64,000 nucleotides of DNA from Aquisphaera giovannonii (GCF_008087625.1 NZ_CP042997.1:558001-622000), one strand, 5' to 3'. Positions 24,434 to 35,997 are shown, counted from the stretch's first letter. Numbers and translations: made by a program. Notes: generated by a model from the sequence alone, not told the origin.

Positions 24434-24919
24434 ATGATCGTGGTGCTGATGGGCGTGACGGGCTCGGGGAAGACGACGGTGGGACGGGCCCTGGCGGGTC
24501 AGCTTGGGTGGACCTTCTGCGACGCCGACGACTACCACCCGGCGGCCAACGTCGAGAAGATGCATCGGGGAATCCCCCTGACGGACGAGGACCGCAAGCC
24601 CTGGCTCGAGCGGCTCTCGCGGGTCCTCGACGACGCGACGGCCCGCGGCGAGAGCCTCGTCCTGGCCTGCTCGGCGCTCAAGCACGTCTACCAGGAATAC
24701 CTCCGCCACCACGGGGATGCCGTGCGGTACGCCTGCCTCTGCGGCTCGCCGGAGCTGATCGCGGCCCGGCTGTCCGCCCGCCACGGCCATTTCATGAACC
24801 CGTCCCTCCTGGCCAGCCAGCTTGAGATCCTCGACCCGCCGGACGACGCGATCCGGGTGGACGTCACCGGCACGCCGGGGGAAATCGCCCGGGAGATCCG
24901 CGGGAAGCTGGGGTTGTGA
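24434..24919 (+). CDS. gntK: Gluconokinase
   Basis: A 161-residue kinase that phosphorylates D-gluconate to 6-phosphogluconate, feeding the pentose phosphate pathway. The P-loop is MGVTGSGKTTVGRALA at residues 5-20. Family-typical features follow: FCDADDYHPAANVEKM with the substrate-binding aspartates, GIPLTDEDRKPWLERL, and LVLACSALKHVYQEYLR. The lid/Arg region is RLSARHGHFMNPSLLASQ. Length matches the family. It ends just before a stretch of MITE-like repeats and converges with the asparagine synthetase gene. Confidence 0.93.
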   Translation: MIVVLMGVTGSGKTTVGRALAGQLGWTFCDADDYHPAANVEKMHRGIPLTDEDRKPWLERLSRVLDDATARGESLVLACSALKHVYQEYLRHHGDAVRYACLCGSPELIAARLSARHGHFMNPSLLASQLEILDPPDDAIRVDVTGTPGEIAREIRGKLGL

Positions 24920-24942
24920 AATGAATTGTTGGTTGTATTGGA

Positions 24943-25078
24943 ATTTGTAAGGTGCTTCAAGCGGGGCGCGGACGCACCGGATCGGCGCGTCATCGCGGGG
25001 GCCCGGCCCGGCGATTCGAGGCCCGCGTCACTCTTCATCCTTGCTCCTCCCGCATGATGAGGCGGTCGCTACAAAAGA
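24943..25078. repeat. Family-A terminal-inverted-repeat element (degenerate)
   Basis: The left arm is TTTGTAAGGTGCTTCAAG, then GCGGACGCACCGGATC. The right arm (GATGAGGCGGTCGCTACAAA) matches the ends of other family-A copies but lacks about 21 bp of the GTGCGTCGAGACGCAC segment. The element has no coding capacity and is immediately followed by a second copy. Confidence 0.6.
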
Positions 25079-25151
25079 GAGGGCCTCCGAGCCCAGCCCG
25101 GGGATGAGTCGTCGCGGTCGGCCCCGCTCCCCCGAGTCATGATGCGGTCCC

Positions 25152-25297
25152 TTGTAGGGCGCGTCTCGACGCACCGGATCGGCGCGTACTTTGGACGGCC
25201 CCGGGCCCGCCGATCGGGGCCCTCGCCCTCCACTTCGCCCCCGCTCCGCCACGTGACGAGGCGGTCGCGGTGCGTCGAGACGCACCCTAAGAGATGG
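25152..25297. repeat. Family-A terminal-inverted-repeat element
   Basis: The left arm TTGTAGGGCGCGTCTCGACG (continuing CACCGGATC) and the right arm, read on the other strand as CTTAGGGTGCGTCTCGACGC (continuing ACCGCGACC), bracket about 145 bp without a gene. Together with the preceding copy this fills most of the 411-bp gap between gluconokinase and asparagine synthetase. Confidence 0.75.
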
Positions 25298-25330
25298 GGG
25301 AGTGCGGCCATGGCCGGGGGAGGTGGTGCC

Positions 25331-27256
25331 TCAACCGCCGTAATTCCGGAACCAGAGCTCGAGCATCAGCAGGGCCCACAACCGGTGCCCGTGCTCGCGG
25401 CGGCCCTCGACGTGCTCGGCGACGAGGGAGCGGATGGCCTCGGGGCGGAAGAGGCCGCGATCGAGCGAGGAGCGGTCCAGCAGGATGCCCTGGAGCTCGT
25501 CCTTCAGCTCGTGCTTGAACCAGCGGCCGACGGGCACGCCGAACCCCATCTTGCGCCGACCGGCGATCTCCGCGGGGAGGAGGTCGGCGAAGGCCCGCTT
25601 GAGCACCACCTTGGACCGGCCGGGACGGACGCGGAGCTTGCGGTCCAGCGGCATGGCGGCGGCGAGCTCCACGACCCGGTGGTCCAGGAACGGCCCGCGG
25701 CATTCCAGGCTGTGCGCCATGCTCGCCATGTCCACCTTGAACAGGAGGTCGCCGGGGAGATACGTGAGGATGTCCCCGACCATCGCCTGCGTCACCGTGT
25801 CCCGCTTCCCGGCCCGGGCGCAGGACTCCGCCAGGATGCCAGCCGGGTCGCCAGGGCCGCCGTCGTCGGCGTGCGCGGAGGCCTCGGCGAGGAGGTCGAG
25901 CTGGGCGTCGGAATAGAGCCGCAGCCGCGACGGCTCGTCGAACGTCACCATCCAGCCGAGGTAGCGGGCTCCGGCCGGGTCGTTGATCCGCTCGAAGAGC
26001 CGCTCGAGCGCCCGCAGCCGCGACTTCGACCGGCCGGAGCGGGGCAGCACCCGGCGCATCGTCTTGCCGATCCAGCGCCGGGGCGTGGCCGGCAGGCGGT
26101 GGAACAGCTCCGTGAGCGCGAGCGCCCTGTAGCGGTCGTAGCCGCCGAAGAGCTCGTCGCCGGCGTCGCCCGTGAGGGCCACGGTGACCTCGCGCCGGGT
26201 CTCGCGGGCGACGTGCCAGGTCGGCAGGGCGGAGCTGTCGGCGAACGGCTCGTCGAACTGCCTCGCCAGGGCCGGCAAGGTCTCCCAGGCCTTCGGCTCG
26301 ACCATGAACGTGTGGTGCTCGGTCCCCAGGCGTTGGGCCGCGAGCTCCGCGTAGCGGGTCTCGTCGTACGCCGCGTCCGGGAAGCCGATCGCGAAGGTCT
26401 TCACCGGGCGGCCCGAGGCCCGCTGCATCAGGCCGGCGATGATCGTGGAGTCGATCCCGCCGGACAGGAAGGCGCCGAGCGGCACGTCGGCCACCATCTG
26501 CTCGCGGACCGCGTCGGTGAGCGTCTCGCGGAGTGCCTCCGCGTCCTCCCCGGCCGGCCGCCGGCGCTCGAGGTTCCAGTCGGGCTGCCAATACGGCTCG
26601 ACCTTCAGCACGCCGTCGTGCCACGTCGCGAAGTGGCCCGGCGGGAGCTTGTGCACGCCCCGGAGGATGGTCCGCGGCTGCGGCACGTATCCATACGTCA
26701 AATACTCGTCCAGGCTTCGAGGGTCGACGGCCCGAGGGCAGTCGGCCTCGGGCAGGGCGAGGAGGGCCTTGAGCTCGCTCGCGAAGACCAGCCGGCGCCC
26801 GTCGTGGCGGTAGACGAGCGGCTTCTGGCCCAGCCGGTCGCGGCCCAGGATGAGCGTCCGCCGGGGGGCGTCCCAGATGGCCATCGCGAACATGCCCCGG
26901 AGGAGGCCGAAGAGGCCGGTCCCCTCGTCCTCGTAGAGGTGGACGAGGGTCTCCGTGTCGCCCGACGACCGCAGCGTGTGCCCGCGAGCCTCCAGCCGGT
27001 GGCGGAGGGCCTGATAATTGTAGATCTCGCCGTTGAAGGCGACCCACACCGAGCCGTCCTCATTCGAAAGCGGCTGGTGCCCGCCCGCCAGGTCGATGAT
27101 CGACAGCCGCCGGAATCCGAGCGCGGCGTGGCCGTCGCGGTACGTGCCGGCGTCGTCCGGCCCGCGATGCACGATCCGGTCCATCATCGAGGCCAGCCGG
27201 TCGCCGTCGAGGGCGTCCCGCGGGTCGCCCCACGCCGCGCCGCAGATGCCGCACAT
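25331..27256 (-). CDS. asnB: Asparagine synthetase (glutamine-hydrolysing)
   Basis: A 641-residue protein. The start is the ATG at 27256 so that the catalytic Cys2 of the class II glutamine amidotransferase domain is exposed (MCGICGAAWG). GPDDAGTY and FNGEIYNYQALR mark the amidotransferase half. The synthetase half has the PP-loop LSGGIDSTIIAGL near residue 263, then TFAIGFPDAAYDE, ALTGDAGDELFGGYDRY and the C-terminal KMGFGVPVGRWFK. It converts aspartate and glutamine to asparagine, or amidates a cell-envelope or other substrate as in several paralogues; no neighbour decides between these. The upstream 433-bp gap separates it from divergent lon. Confidence 0.9.
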   Translation of the reverse strand: MCGICGAAWGDPRDALDGDRLASMMDRIVHRGPDDAGTYRDGHAALGFRRLSIIDLAGGHQPLSNEDGSVWVAFNGEIYNYQALRHRLEARGHTLRSSGDTETLVHLYEDEGTGLFGLLRGMFAMAIWDAPRRTLILGRDRLGQKPLVYRHDGRRLVFASELKALLALPEADCPRAVDPRSLDEYLTYGYVPQPRTILRGVHKLPPGHFATWHDGVLKVEPYWQPDWNLERRRPAGEDAEALRETLTDAVREQMVADVPLGAFLSGGIDSTIIAGLMQRASGRPVKTFAIGFPDAAYDETRYAELAAQRLGTEHHTFMVEPKAWETLPALARQFDEPFADSSALPTWHVARETRREVTVALTGDAGDELFGGYDRYRALALTELFHRLPATPRRWIGKTMRRVLPRSGRSKSRLRALERLFERINDPAGARYLGWMVTFDEPSRLRLYSDAQLDLLAEASAHADDGGPGDPAGILAESCARAGKRDTVTQAMVGDILTYLPGDLLFKVDMASMAHSLECRGPFLDHRVVELAAAMPLDRKLRVRPGRSKVVLKRAFADLLPAEIAGRRKMGFGVPVGRWFKHELKDELQGILLDRSSLDRGLFRPEAIRSLVAEHVEGRREHGHRLWALLMLELWFRNYGG

Positions 27257-27620
27257 GCCCCCCGCCCTTCGTGACGACTGCCCTGGATGTCGTGGTGGAA
27301 ATCCCACCGGCCTCGATTCTCGCCGCGGCGCGATCGCGACGCCAGGCCAGCGGGCCGCTCGATGGCACAGTCCGCCGCACCGCTCGCGCCTGCCAGGGCC
27401 AGGCCGATCCGGCTCTCCTCATTGCGACGGAAGGGTCGCAGGAGCGGCCGGTCCAGCCCGAGGTGAGTGGAACGTCGCGACGGCCGGGGCTTTGCGTGCT
27501 TGACCTGGGCTCGCCCGGTCGCCGGGCGGAGGCGGCTCCCACAGGGGAGGCCCCAGCCGCCTCGACGCGACCTGTCGTGATGCATGGCCTATTCATTCCA
27601 GGGTGCCATCCCGCGATTCA
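27257..27620. other. Intergenic region with a family-B repeat
   Basis: The gap between divergent asnB and lon. A family-B copy (CGCCCGGTCGCCGGGCGGAG then GCGGCTCCCAC) lies at about 27511-27548. The remainder shows no gene. Confidence 0.5.
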
Positions 27621-27660
27621 AGGCCCCGCCCTTGATTCGCCCCTTGACGGGGTCCCATAG
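27618..27660 (+). promoter_or_regulatory. Candidate promoter/operator of lon
   Basis: CTTGATT at 27631 and TCCCATA at about 27653, spaced 15 bases, resemble a heat-shock sigma-32 promoter (CTTGAAA and CCCCATNT). The first box lies in an imperfect inverted repeat (GATTCAAGG, CCCTTGATTC), and CCCCTTGACGGGG lies between the boxes. This would suit a heat-inducible protease gene but is only a pattern match. Confidence 0.35.
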
Positions 27661-27689
27661 TTAATGTGAAGGAAGGGAGGACGGACAAG

Positions 27690-30242
<2,553 letters not shown>

Positions 30243-30298
30243 GCCCCGCCGCGGACGGGGGACATCCACGGACAGAAGAATTAGATAAATACGTAATT

Positions 30299-30457
30299 TA
30301 ACCACGGAAGGCACGGAAAGCACGGAAGGTAAGAAAGAGAGGGAGAGCACTTGGGGTTGTTTGATCCCTCGACGCGAAGGTCGATTGCCCGGCCCGCAGC
30401 CGGCCTGTATCGAGCTCTCCCTGTCCCCTTCCGTGCTTTCCGTGCTTTCCGTGGTTG
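30299..30457. repeat. Inverted pair of family-D repeats
   Basis: Copy one (30299-30329) reads AACCACGGAAGGCACGGAAA then GCACGGAAGG. Copy two (30426-30457) is its complement (CTTCCGTGCTTTCCGTGCTT then TCCGTGGTT). The pair spans the 439-bp gap between lon and the protease gene and could form a long hairpin. A third copy is at 55561-55594. No gene is seen in this gap. Confidence 0.8.
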
Positions 30458-30681
30458 AAGTCCCCCCGTCCCCCGTCCCCCCGTCCGGGATCGTCTTCCG
30501 TCCCTGTCCGTGGTCGATCCCGGGGCCCGCCGCCCGGGCGAGCTCCGGCCGGATTCTGCATGGATCCTGGCCGTCGTGGTGGTAAGATCCTGCGGCGTCG
30601 CGGCCGGTTCTCCGGGTCGGGCCGATCCGAGGTGGGCGTGGTCCGTCCCTTCCGAGCCGGGACCGGGCGAAGGGGGATGCC

Positions 30682-31836
30682 GTGCCGTATCACATCGACG
30701 GGCCGGAGTCCGGCAAGCTGTCGGCCGCGATCGCCGACGCGGTGCGGGCGCCGACGAAGCTCGACCAGGTGCTCACCACCAAGCTCGACGACAGCGTCTG
30801 GAACTATGCCGGGTTGGGCAGCGACTACACCGACATCCGCTTCGAGCTGGTGAAGGCGTACAACTCGCAGTGGCACATCGACAAGTTGATGGCCGCCCTG
30901 CTGGAAGTGGCGCCGGACAACGGCCTGCTGCTCGACTTCGCGTGGCGGCACCGGCTGGTGCAGCGGCCGCCGGACCGGCCGTCGGACCCGGCCCTGGGCC
31001 GGGATTCCCTGGAGCGGATGCTCGACCCGGCGCGGGGCTTCGCGGACCCGGTCGCCTTCCTGAAGCGGTTCGGCGAGATCATGAACCGCGTCTGCCGGAT
31101 CTCGGTGCCCCACGACAAGGGCACGATGTACGGCACGGGCTTCCTGATCGGGGACGAGACCATCCTCACGAACTACCACGTGATGGAGCCGCTGGTCACG
31201 AAGGTCCCCGGCGCCGACCGGAAGAACGTGGACCTCCTGTTCGACTTCCGCACCGCGCCCGACGGCGTGGCGACCTCGCCGGGCGTCTCCTTCAAGCTGT
31301 TCGACCACGACACGGACTGGCTGATCGACGAGAGCCGATACGCCGACGCCGACCTCGCCGTGAAGCCCGTGGACGAGGTGCTGAAGGCCGACCGGCCGGA
31401 GGACCGCCTCGATTACGCCGTGCTCCGCGTGGCCGGGAGCCCGGGCGGCAACCCGATCGGCGTGAAGCCCGTGGCGGGCTCGCCCCCGCGCGGCTCGCTG
31501 CCGCTGCTCGATCGGGATGACGGCCCCGACCTGGAGCCCTCCGCCGCGATCTTCATCTTCCAGCACCCCAAGGCCGCCGCGCTCCGGCTGGACTGGGAGA
31601 AGCCGGCGGTCCTAGGCGTGAACACCAACCGGACGCGCGTGCTCTACAACGTGAACACGGAGGGTGGCTCGTCCGGCTCGCCCTGCTTCAACGCGAAGCT
31701 GGACCTCGTGGCCCTGCACCACGTGGGCGGCAAGGACTGGCCCGCGCAGGTCCCGTTCCTCTACAACCAGGGGATCCCGGTCTCGGCGATCCGCCGGCTC
31801 CTGGAGAAGCGAGGCAAGCTGGCGCTCGTGAAATAG
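30682..31836 (+). CDS. EAD1-trypsin-like serine protease (conflict-system effector)
   Basis: A 384-residue protein starting at GTG 30682, with AGGGGG just upstream. Residues about 12-95 form a helical domain matching effector-associated domain 1: KLSAAIADAVRAPTKLDQVL and later DKLMAALLEVAPDNGLL. EAD domains bring effectors to partner proteins in NTPase-based bacterial conflict systems by homotypic contact. A trypsin-like fold follows, with catalytic His in ILTNYHVMEPL (about 166), Asp in DRLDYAVLRV (about 244) and Ser in TEGGSSGSPCFN (about 332). No signal peptide is present, so it acts in the cytoplasm. No STAND NTPase is adjacent. A second EAD1-like frame faces it at 31903-32163. Function as a triggered protease is family-based inference. 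Confidence 0.82.
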   Translation: MPYHIDGPESGKLSAAIADAVRAPTKLDQVLTTKLDDSVWNYAGLGSDYTDIRFELVKAYNSQWHIDKLMAALLEVAPDNGLLLDFAWRHRLVQRPPDRPSDPALGRDSLERMLDPARGFADPVAFLKRFGEIMNRVCRISVPHDKGTMYGTGFLIGDETILTNYHVMEPLVTKVPGADRKNVDLLFDFRTAPDGVATSPGVSFKLFDHDTDWLIDESRYADADLAVKPVDEVLKADRPEDRLDYAVLRVAGSPGGNPIGVKPVAGSPPRGSLPLLDRDDGPDLEPSAAIFIFQHPKAAALRLDWEKPAVLGVNTNRTRVLYNVNTEGGSSGSPCFNAKLDLVALHHVGGKDWPAQVPFLYNQGIPVSAIRRLLEKRGKLALVK

Positions 31837-31902
31837 CGAGGATCGGGCCGCGTCAGGCGGCGGGCCCCGCCGGCGCCCCGGGGGCCGCGGGCGACGTCGT
31901 GC

Positions 31903-32163
31903 TCACGGTCGCCGCCCCCCCAAACGCTGGCGGCAGGCCAGGAGGAGGGGATTCTGGGGGCGCACCCAGAAGGCGGCGGCGACCAACTGCGCGACGCCCT
32001 GCGGGCCCCGGGATTCGGCGTGCTGGATGACCCGCAGCGTGGTCACCCGCAGGTTGGCCGGCTCGGAGATCTCCTCCAGCTTCCAGTCGAGCTCGAGCGA
32101 GAGCATCTGCTCCAGCCCCGACCGGCTCGGGAACGCGTCCAGAAGGGCGTCGAACAGGGGCCG
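31903..32163 (-). CDS. EAD1-like domain, start uncertain
   Basis: The minus-strand frame encodes LFDALLDAFPSRSGLEQMLS, then LELDWKLEEISEPANLRVTT and a tail HAESRGPQGVAQLVAAAFWV with NPLLLACRQRL. It aligns by eye with the N-terminal EAD1 of the neighbouring protease. The only ATG is at 32106, inside the domain; the domain itself begins near 32163, and an upstream start codon is not clear (a TTG exists further up). It may be a stand-alone adaptor or the remnant of a longer EAD1 protein. It is transcribed from downstream of the amine oxidase gene and converges with the protease gene. Confidence 0.5.
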   Translation of the reverse strand, partial: RPLFDALLDAFPSRSGLEQMLSLELDWKLEEISEPANLRVTTLRVIQHAESRGPQGVAQLVAAAFWVRPQNPLLLACRQRLGGRRP

Positions 32164-32256
32164 ACGACCCTCGTCGCGCCAGGGCCGCCGGCTCGGCCTG
32201 ACGCGGCGACGAAGAGAGCAACTTCCGGCCGCCGGTCCGATCGGCCCGCCCCGCGG

Positions 32257-34215
32257 TCAATGGCAGCAGCTCATGCCGCCCTTCTTCGGCGAAGGCGGCA
32301 CGTCGACGGCCGGGTTCCGCGTGAAGAAGCCGGCGGGCTTGAGGGTGAAGCCGATGTAGGCGGTGGGCATGACGGGGTAGTCCTCCGGGCGCGGGATGTG
32401 GGTGTGGCCGAAGGTGTACCAGAGGACCACGTCCGTGTCCTCGACGGGCCGGTCGGCCTCGGTCCACCTCTTGAGGCCGTCGTCGCCGCGGGACTGGTTG
32501 GGGTAGTCCCCGGCGCCGTACTTCTCGCCGGGGTGGTACGGCGTGACCCAGACGTGGTTCTCCACGAACCCCGCCCGCCTGCGCCACCAGGCGTCGGGCG
32601 AGGCGAACGGCACGGAGTTGTCCCCCGGCAGGAAGCGGTAGCCGACGGGCTCGCCGACGTGGTTCAGGACGTTCGGATTGACGACCTTCCACGTCCGGGC
32701 CGTCTCCAGGCTCAGGTTGCCCCTGGCGGCCTTCTCGGTGGACAGCGGCGTGGCCCTCTCGCGGAAGGCGTTCTCGAACGGGTTGGCGTCGTCGATCGGG
32801 TCGGCCGCGACGTCCACGCGCTGGACGGTGTTGGCCACGCCGTCCAGGTCGAAGTCCAGCCGCATGTTGAAGAAGTGCTGATGATTGGGCGCGTACACCT
32901 GGGGCGCGACGAGCACGCCGTGCGGCGGCGACTCTCCGGGCATCGCGGCGCCCAGGGAGAGGATGCCCGTGAGCTTGACCTCGAACTGGATCGTGCCGTC
33001 CTGGTAGAGGTACCAGAAGAAGCCGTACTCGTAGTTCTCCACGGTGGAGACCGACGAGACGACCAGCCGCCGCGACCGGCGGACTTCCGGGGCGTCCGGC
33101 AGGCGGCGGTCGGTGTGCTTCCAGAGGATGCCGTAGTCCTCCTCGTGCATGCAGACCGCGTTCTTCAGGACGAACGGCTCCCCGCGGCTGTCGCAGAGGT
33201 GGGCGTCGAAGTAGCGGATCAGGCCCAGGCAGTCGCAGCCGAGCACCAGGCTGTTCGCGCACATCCCCATGCCGTACTCGCCCACGTCGAAGGCGTTCTT
33301 CCGCCGCTGCGTCGGCCGGGGGTCGCCGTAGGGGACGACCATCTCCGTCAGCGAGGCGCGATAGAGGATGGATCGCTCGCGGCCCTCGTCGTCGTAGCGG
33401 AGGTGGTGCAGCGTCAGGCCCTCGCGGGCGTTGAAGCCGATCACGAACTTCCACTTCTGCCAGGCCACCCGGTAGCCGTCGACCTGGAAGCTAGGCCCAT
33501 CGGGCTGGGCGATTTCCAGGGATTTGATGTCGTCGCGGAAGCGATCCGCCCGCGACGCTGCGTAATTGGACTCGCCGGGCGGCACGGGCCAACGCCCGTG
33601 GTCCTCCACGCGGACGACCTCCATGGTGTTCAGGTCCACCACCGGCCGCAGGCCCTCGAGCGGCCGGGCGTAGCCGTTGTCCGTCGGGTCCGACCGCAGG
33701 AAGCAGAGCGGCCGCGCGAGACGTCTCGTGCCGTCCTCCGGGTCGCCGTAGTTCCCCGCGCTCCAGATGTCCACCATGACCAGGCTCGTGTCGTCGGTCC
33801 CGGCGTGCTCCTTCAGCTTCGCCCGGAACTCCGGGCTGTTCAGCACGGCCTGCTCGCACTCGACCTGCTCGTCGATCGTCATCGTCGGCTGCACGCCCGG
33901 GATGTGCTCCCACGACAGGAGCGTCCCGCTCGCCAGCGAGACGCTCGCCTCGTAGCAGGCGTTCGCCGCGTTGTCGAAGAGGACCGCGAACGCCTCGCGC
34001 GCGACGTCCGCCGCCGCGATCCCCTCGTGGACCGTCGCCTTGTCCGGCTCCTTGAGCGCGACCGAGACGAACCGCGTCGTGGCCGCGACCTTCCCCGCCC
34101 GGCGCAGGACGTCGACGGCCGCTCGCACCTCCTCGCGCGAGAGCGGCTCCAGCGGGTGCCGCCGGGCTCCGGGCACCGCCCCGTCTAGCGACCCGATCTG
34201 GACGAGTGTGGACAT
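32257..34215 (-). CDS. Copper amine oxidase
   Basis: A 652-residue enzyme that oxidises primary amines to aldehydes, ammonia and hydrogen peroxide. Its topaquinone cofactor is made from a tyrosine in the NY(D/E)Y motif, here TVENYEYG near residue 393. The catalytic base Asp lies in RYFDAHLCDSRG near 338. Copper ligands are HQHFF near 443 and HTHIPRPEDYP near 605. No clear signal peptide is seen (MSTLVQIGSLDGAVPG), so a cytoplasmic location is likely. The C-terminus (KKGGMSCCH) has a vicinal cysteine pair that I do not know from relatives. The gene is monocistronic or followed by the EAD1-like frame. Confidence 0.93.
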   Translation of the reverse strand: MSTLVQIGSLDGAVPGARRHPLEPLSREEVRAAVDVLRRAGKVAATTRFVSVALKEPDKATVHEGIAAADVAREAFAVLFDNAANACYEASVSLASGTLLSWEHIPGVQPTMTIDEQVECEQAVLNSPEFRAKLKEHAGTDDTSLVMVDIWSAGNYGDPEDGTRRLARPLCFLRSDPTDNGYARPLEGLRPVVDLNTMEVVRVEDHGRWPVPPGESNYAASRADRFRDDIKSLEIAQPDGPSFQVDGYRVAWQKWKFVIGFNAREGLTLHHLRYDDEGRERSILYRASLTEMVVPYGDPRPTQRRKNAFDVGEYGMGMCANSLVLGCDCLGLIRYFDAHLCDSRGEPFVLKNAVCMHEEDYGILWKHTDRRLPDAPEVRRSRRLVVSSVSTVENYEYGFFWYLYQDGTIQFEVKLTGILSLGAAMPGESPPHGVLVAPQVYAPNHQHFFNMRLDFDLDGVANTVQRVDVAADPIDDANPFENAFRERATPLSTEKAARGNLSLETARTWKVVNPNVLNHVGEPVGYRFLPGDNSVPFASPDAWWRRRAGFVENHVWVTPYHPGEKYGAGDYPNQSRGDDGLKRWTEADRPVEDTDVVLWYTFGHTHIPRPEDYPVMPTAYIGFTLKPAGFFTRNPAVDVPPSPKKGGMSCCH

Positions 34216-34532
34216 GATCCCTCCGGATTGATCGATGGCCTGGTGAAGGGTCGGGACGGGGCGCGCCGCGTCGGGAGAGAGGCGACGCGGGCGACCGACG
34301 ACCTTACGCGGAGCCGGCCGCCCCGGTCAAGCGCCCCGGCGCCCCGGCCGGGACGCCGGCCGCCTTGAGGCCCGGCGGGCCGCCCTTCGGGCGATTGGGG
34401 CGACTCTGTCGGCCGTGCGGATCGTGTCGGCCGGGGTCGGGAGTCGGGGCCGGTTCGGCGGCATTCCGTTTGCCAGGATGGGGTATCCTGAGGACGTCCC
34501 CGCTTCGCCGGCCTTACAGGGAGCCCACCACC
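34216..34532. other. Divergent intergenic region
   Basis: 317 bp between amine oxidase (minus) and a small gene (plus). It is very GC-rich, with several short inverted repeats such as GGCCCGGCGGGCC. No gene is seen. Confidence 0.4.
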
Positions 34533-34793
34533 GTGCCCATCCTGGAGCGTCTCTACAACCTCGAGGTCGAATTCCACCGCCAGTTCCGCGCCGCCTCGGT
34601 CGACCCCGCCGAGGCCTGGAGCATCCACACGAGCTACGCGCTGCAGAACGGCTACGAGCCGCTCATCCGGTCGGTCGGCATCGTCGACGCGGCGATGCTC
34701 AACAGCCTCAAGGAGCGGATGGTCCGCGGCCACGACCCTCGCGACGTCCACGCCGCGTACCAGTCCCTCCGCCGGCTCATCGCCGTGGCGTGA
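34533..34793 (+). CDS. Short conserved hypothetical protein
   Basis: An 86-residue, mainly helical protein starting at GTG 34533, with AGGGAG upstream. The sequence has MPILERLYNLEVEFHRQFRA, then EAWSIHTSYALQNGYEPLIR, and ends in SLRRLIAVA. It has no membrane helix, Cys cluster or catalytic motif. I do not recognise the family. It ends 30 bp before a family-A repeat element. Confidence 0.6.
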   Translation: MPILERLYNLEVEFHRQFRAASVDPAEAWSIHTSYALQNGYEPLIRSVGIVDAAMLNSLKERMVRGHDPRDVHAAYQSLRRLIAVA

Positions 34794-34824
34794 ATGGATG
34801 GGTTAATATCCCTGCGTATTTGCA

Positions 34825-34980
34825 TTTGTAGGGTGCGTCAAGCGCGACGCGGACGCACCGGACCGGCTCGTCATCGAGGTGAGCGAGGGCACGCCTCGCA
34901 TGCGAGTCCCGCACCCCTGCCCGCCCCGGAGAACAGGGCGGTCCGGTGCGTCCGCGCCGAGATTGACGCGCCCTACAAAG
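34825..34980. repeat. Family-A terminal-inverted-repeat element
   Basis: The left arm is TTTGTAGGGTGCGTCAAGCG, then a block ending GCGGACGCACCGGACCGG. The right arm, on the other strand, starts TTTGTAGGGCGCGTCAATCT and ends GCGGACGCACCGGACCGC. The element is 156 bp and has no gene. Confidence 0.8.
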
Positions 34981-35000
34981 GTTGATTTGTACATCCATCG

Positions 35001-35777
35001 TCAGCCCGCGTCGACCTCGATCCACGTCGGGGCGTGGTCGCTCGTCTTCTCCAGGGCCCGCACGTCGCGGTCCACTCCGGCGGCCTTCAGGCCGGGCGCG
35101 AGGGCGGGGCTGACGAGCAGGTGGTCGATGCGGATGCCCGCGTCCCGGGCGAAGGCATTCCGGAAGTAATCCCAGTAGGTGTAGATCTTCGCATGGGGAT
35201 GGACGGCGCGCAGGGAGTCGGTCCAGCCCTGGGATAGCAAGACGCGGTAGGCCTCGCGCGTCTCCGGGAGGAAGAGCGCGTCGCGGACCCATCGCTCGGG
35301 CCTGTAGGCGTCCGCGTCGGTCGGGATGACGTTGAAGTCCCCGGCGAGGACCACGGGCCCGCCCTTCGCCAGCAGGCCCGCCGCGTGGTCGTTGAGGCGC
35401 CGGAACCACCCCAGCTTGTAGTCGAACTTGGGGCCCGGCGCGGGGTTGCCGTTGGGCAGATACAGGCAGCCGATGGTGACCCCGTTCACGACCGCCTCGA
35501 TGTATCGGCTGTGCGCGTCGTCCGGGTCCCCGGGCAGCCCCCGGCGCGTCTCCCGGGGCTCCTCGCCGCGGGCGAGGATCGCCACGCCGTTCCAGCTCTT
35601 CTGCCCGTGCCAGACGGCCCGATAGCCCGCTTCGCGGACGGCGTCCGCCGGGAACTTCTCGTCCGGGGCCTTCAGCTCCTGGAGGCACGCCACGTCCGGC
35701 CTCGTCCGCGCGAGCCAGTCCAGCAGGACGGGGAGGCGGGCCCCCACGCCGTTGACGTTGTATGTGGCTATCTTCAT
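35001..35777 (-). CDS. xth: Exodeoxyribonuclease III
   Basis: A 258-residue AP endonuclease/3'-exonuclease of base-excision repair. Conserved blocks: MKIATYNVNGVGAR with catalytic Asn, CLQELKAPDEKFP with the metal-binding Glu, GVAILARGE, YLPNGN, LAGDFNVIPTDADAY with Asp and Asn, and the C-terminal GIRIDHLLVSP, then EKTSDHAPTWIEV with Asp and His. Length matches the family. It is transcribed divergently from the acyltransferase. Confidence 0.95.
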   Translation of the reverse strand: MKIATYNVNGVGARLPVLLDWLARTRPDVACLQELKAPDEKFPADAVREAGYRAVWHGQKSWNGVAILARGEEPRETRRGLPGDPDDAHSRYIEAVVNGVTIGCLYLPNGNPAPGPKFDYKLGWFRRLNDHAAGLLAKGGPVVLAGDFNVIPTDADAYRPERWVRDALFLPETREAYRVLLSQGWTDSLRAVHPHAKIYTYWDYFRNAFARDAGIRIDHLLVSPALAPGLKAAGVDRDVRALEKTSDHAPTWIEVDAG

Positions 35778-35896
35778 GCAGCCGTCCCGAGAAGAGATCG
35801 CCGCGAGGCCGCCCGCCCTCGCCGGGCGGGCCCGGTCGGCCGGCCCGACATACTACCGCACACGCCGACCCGACGAAATTCCACCCCGGCGCGCGG

Positions 35897-35925
35897 TTTA
35901 CGAGGTCGAAAACGAATGTTATAAG
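35897..35925 (+). promoter_or_regulatory. Candidate sigma-70-type promoter
   Basis: TTTACG (35897-35902) and TATAAG (35920-35925) are separated by 17 bases, in the only AT-rich part of this gap. It lies 72 bp before the acyltransferase start. It would read toward that gene. Confidence 0.45.
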
Positions 35926-35997
35926 ACCCTTCGTGTAAGGAAATTGCTGGCGAATGCAAAATAGCTGGCGCATGCGTGCCTCCAGGGAAGGAAGGCC

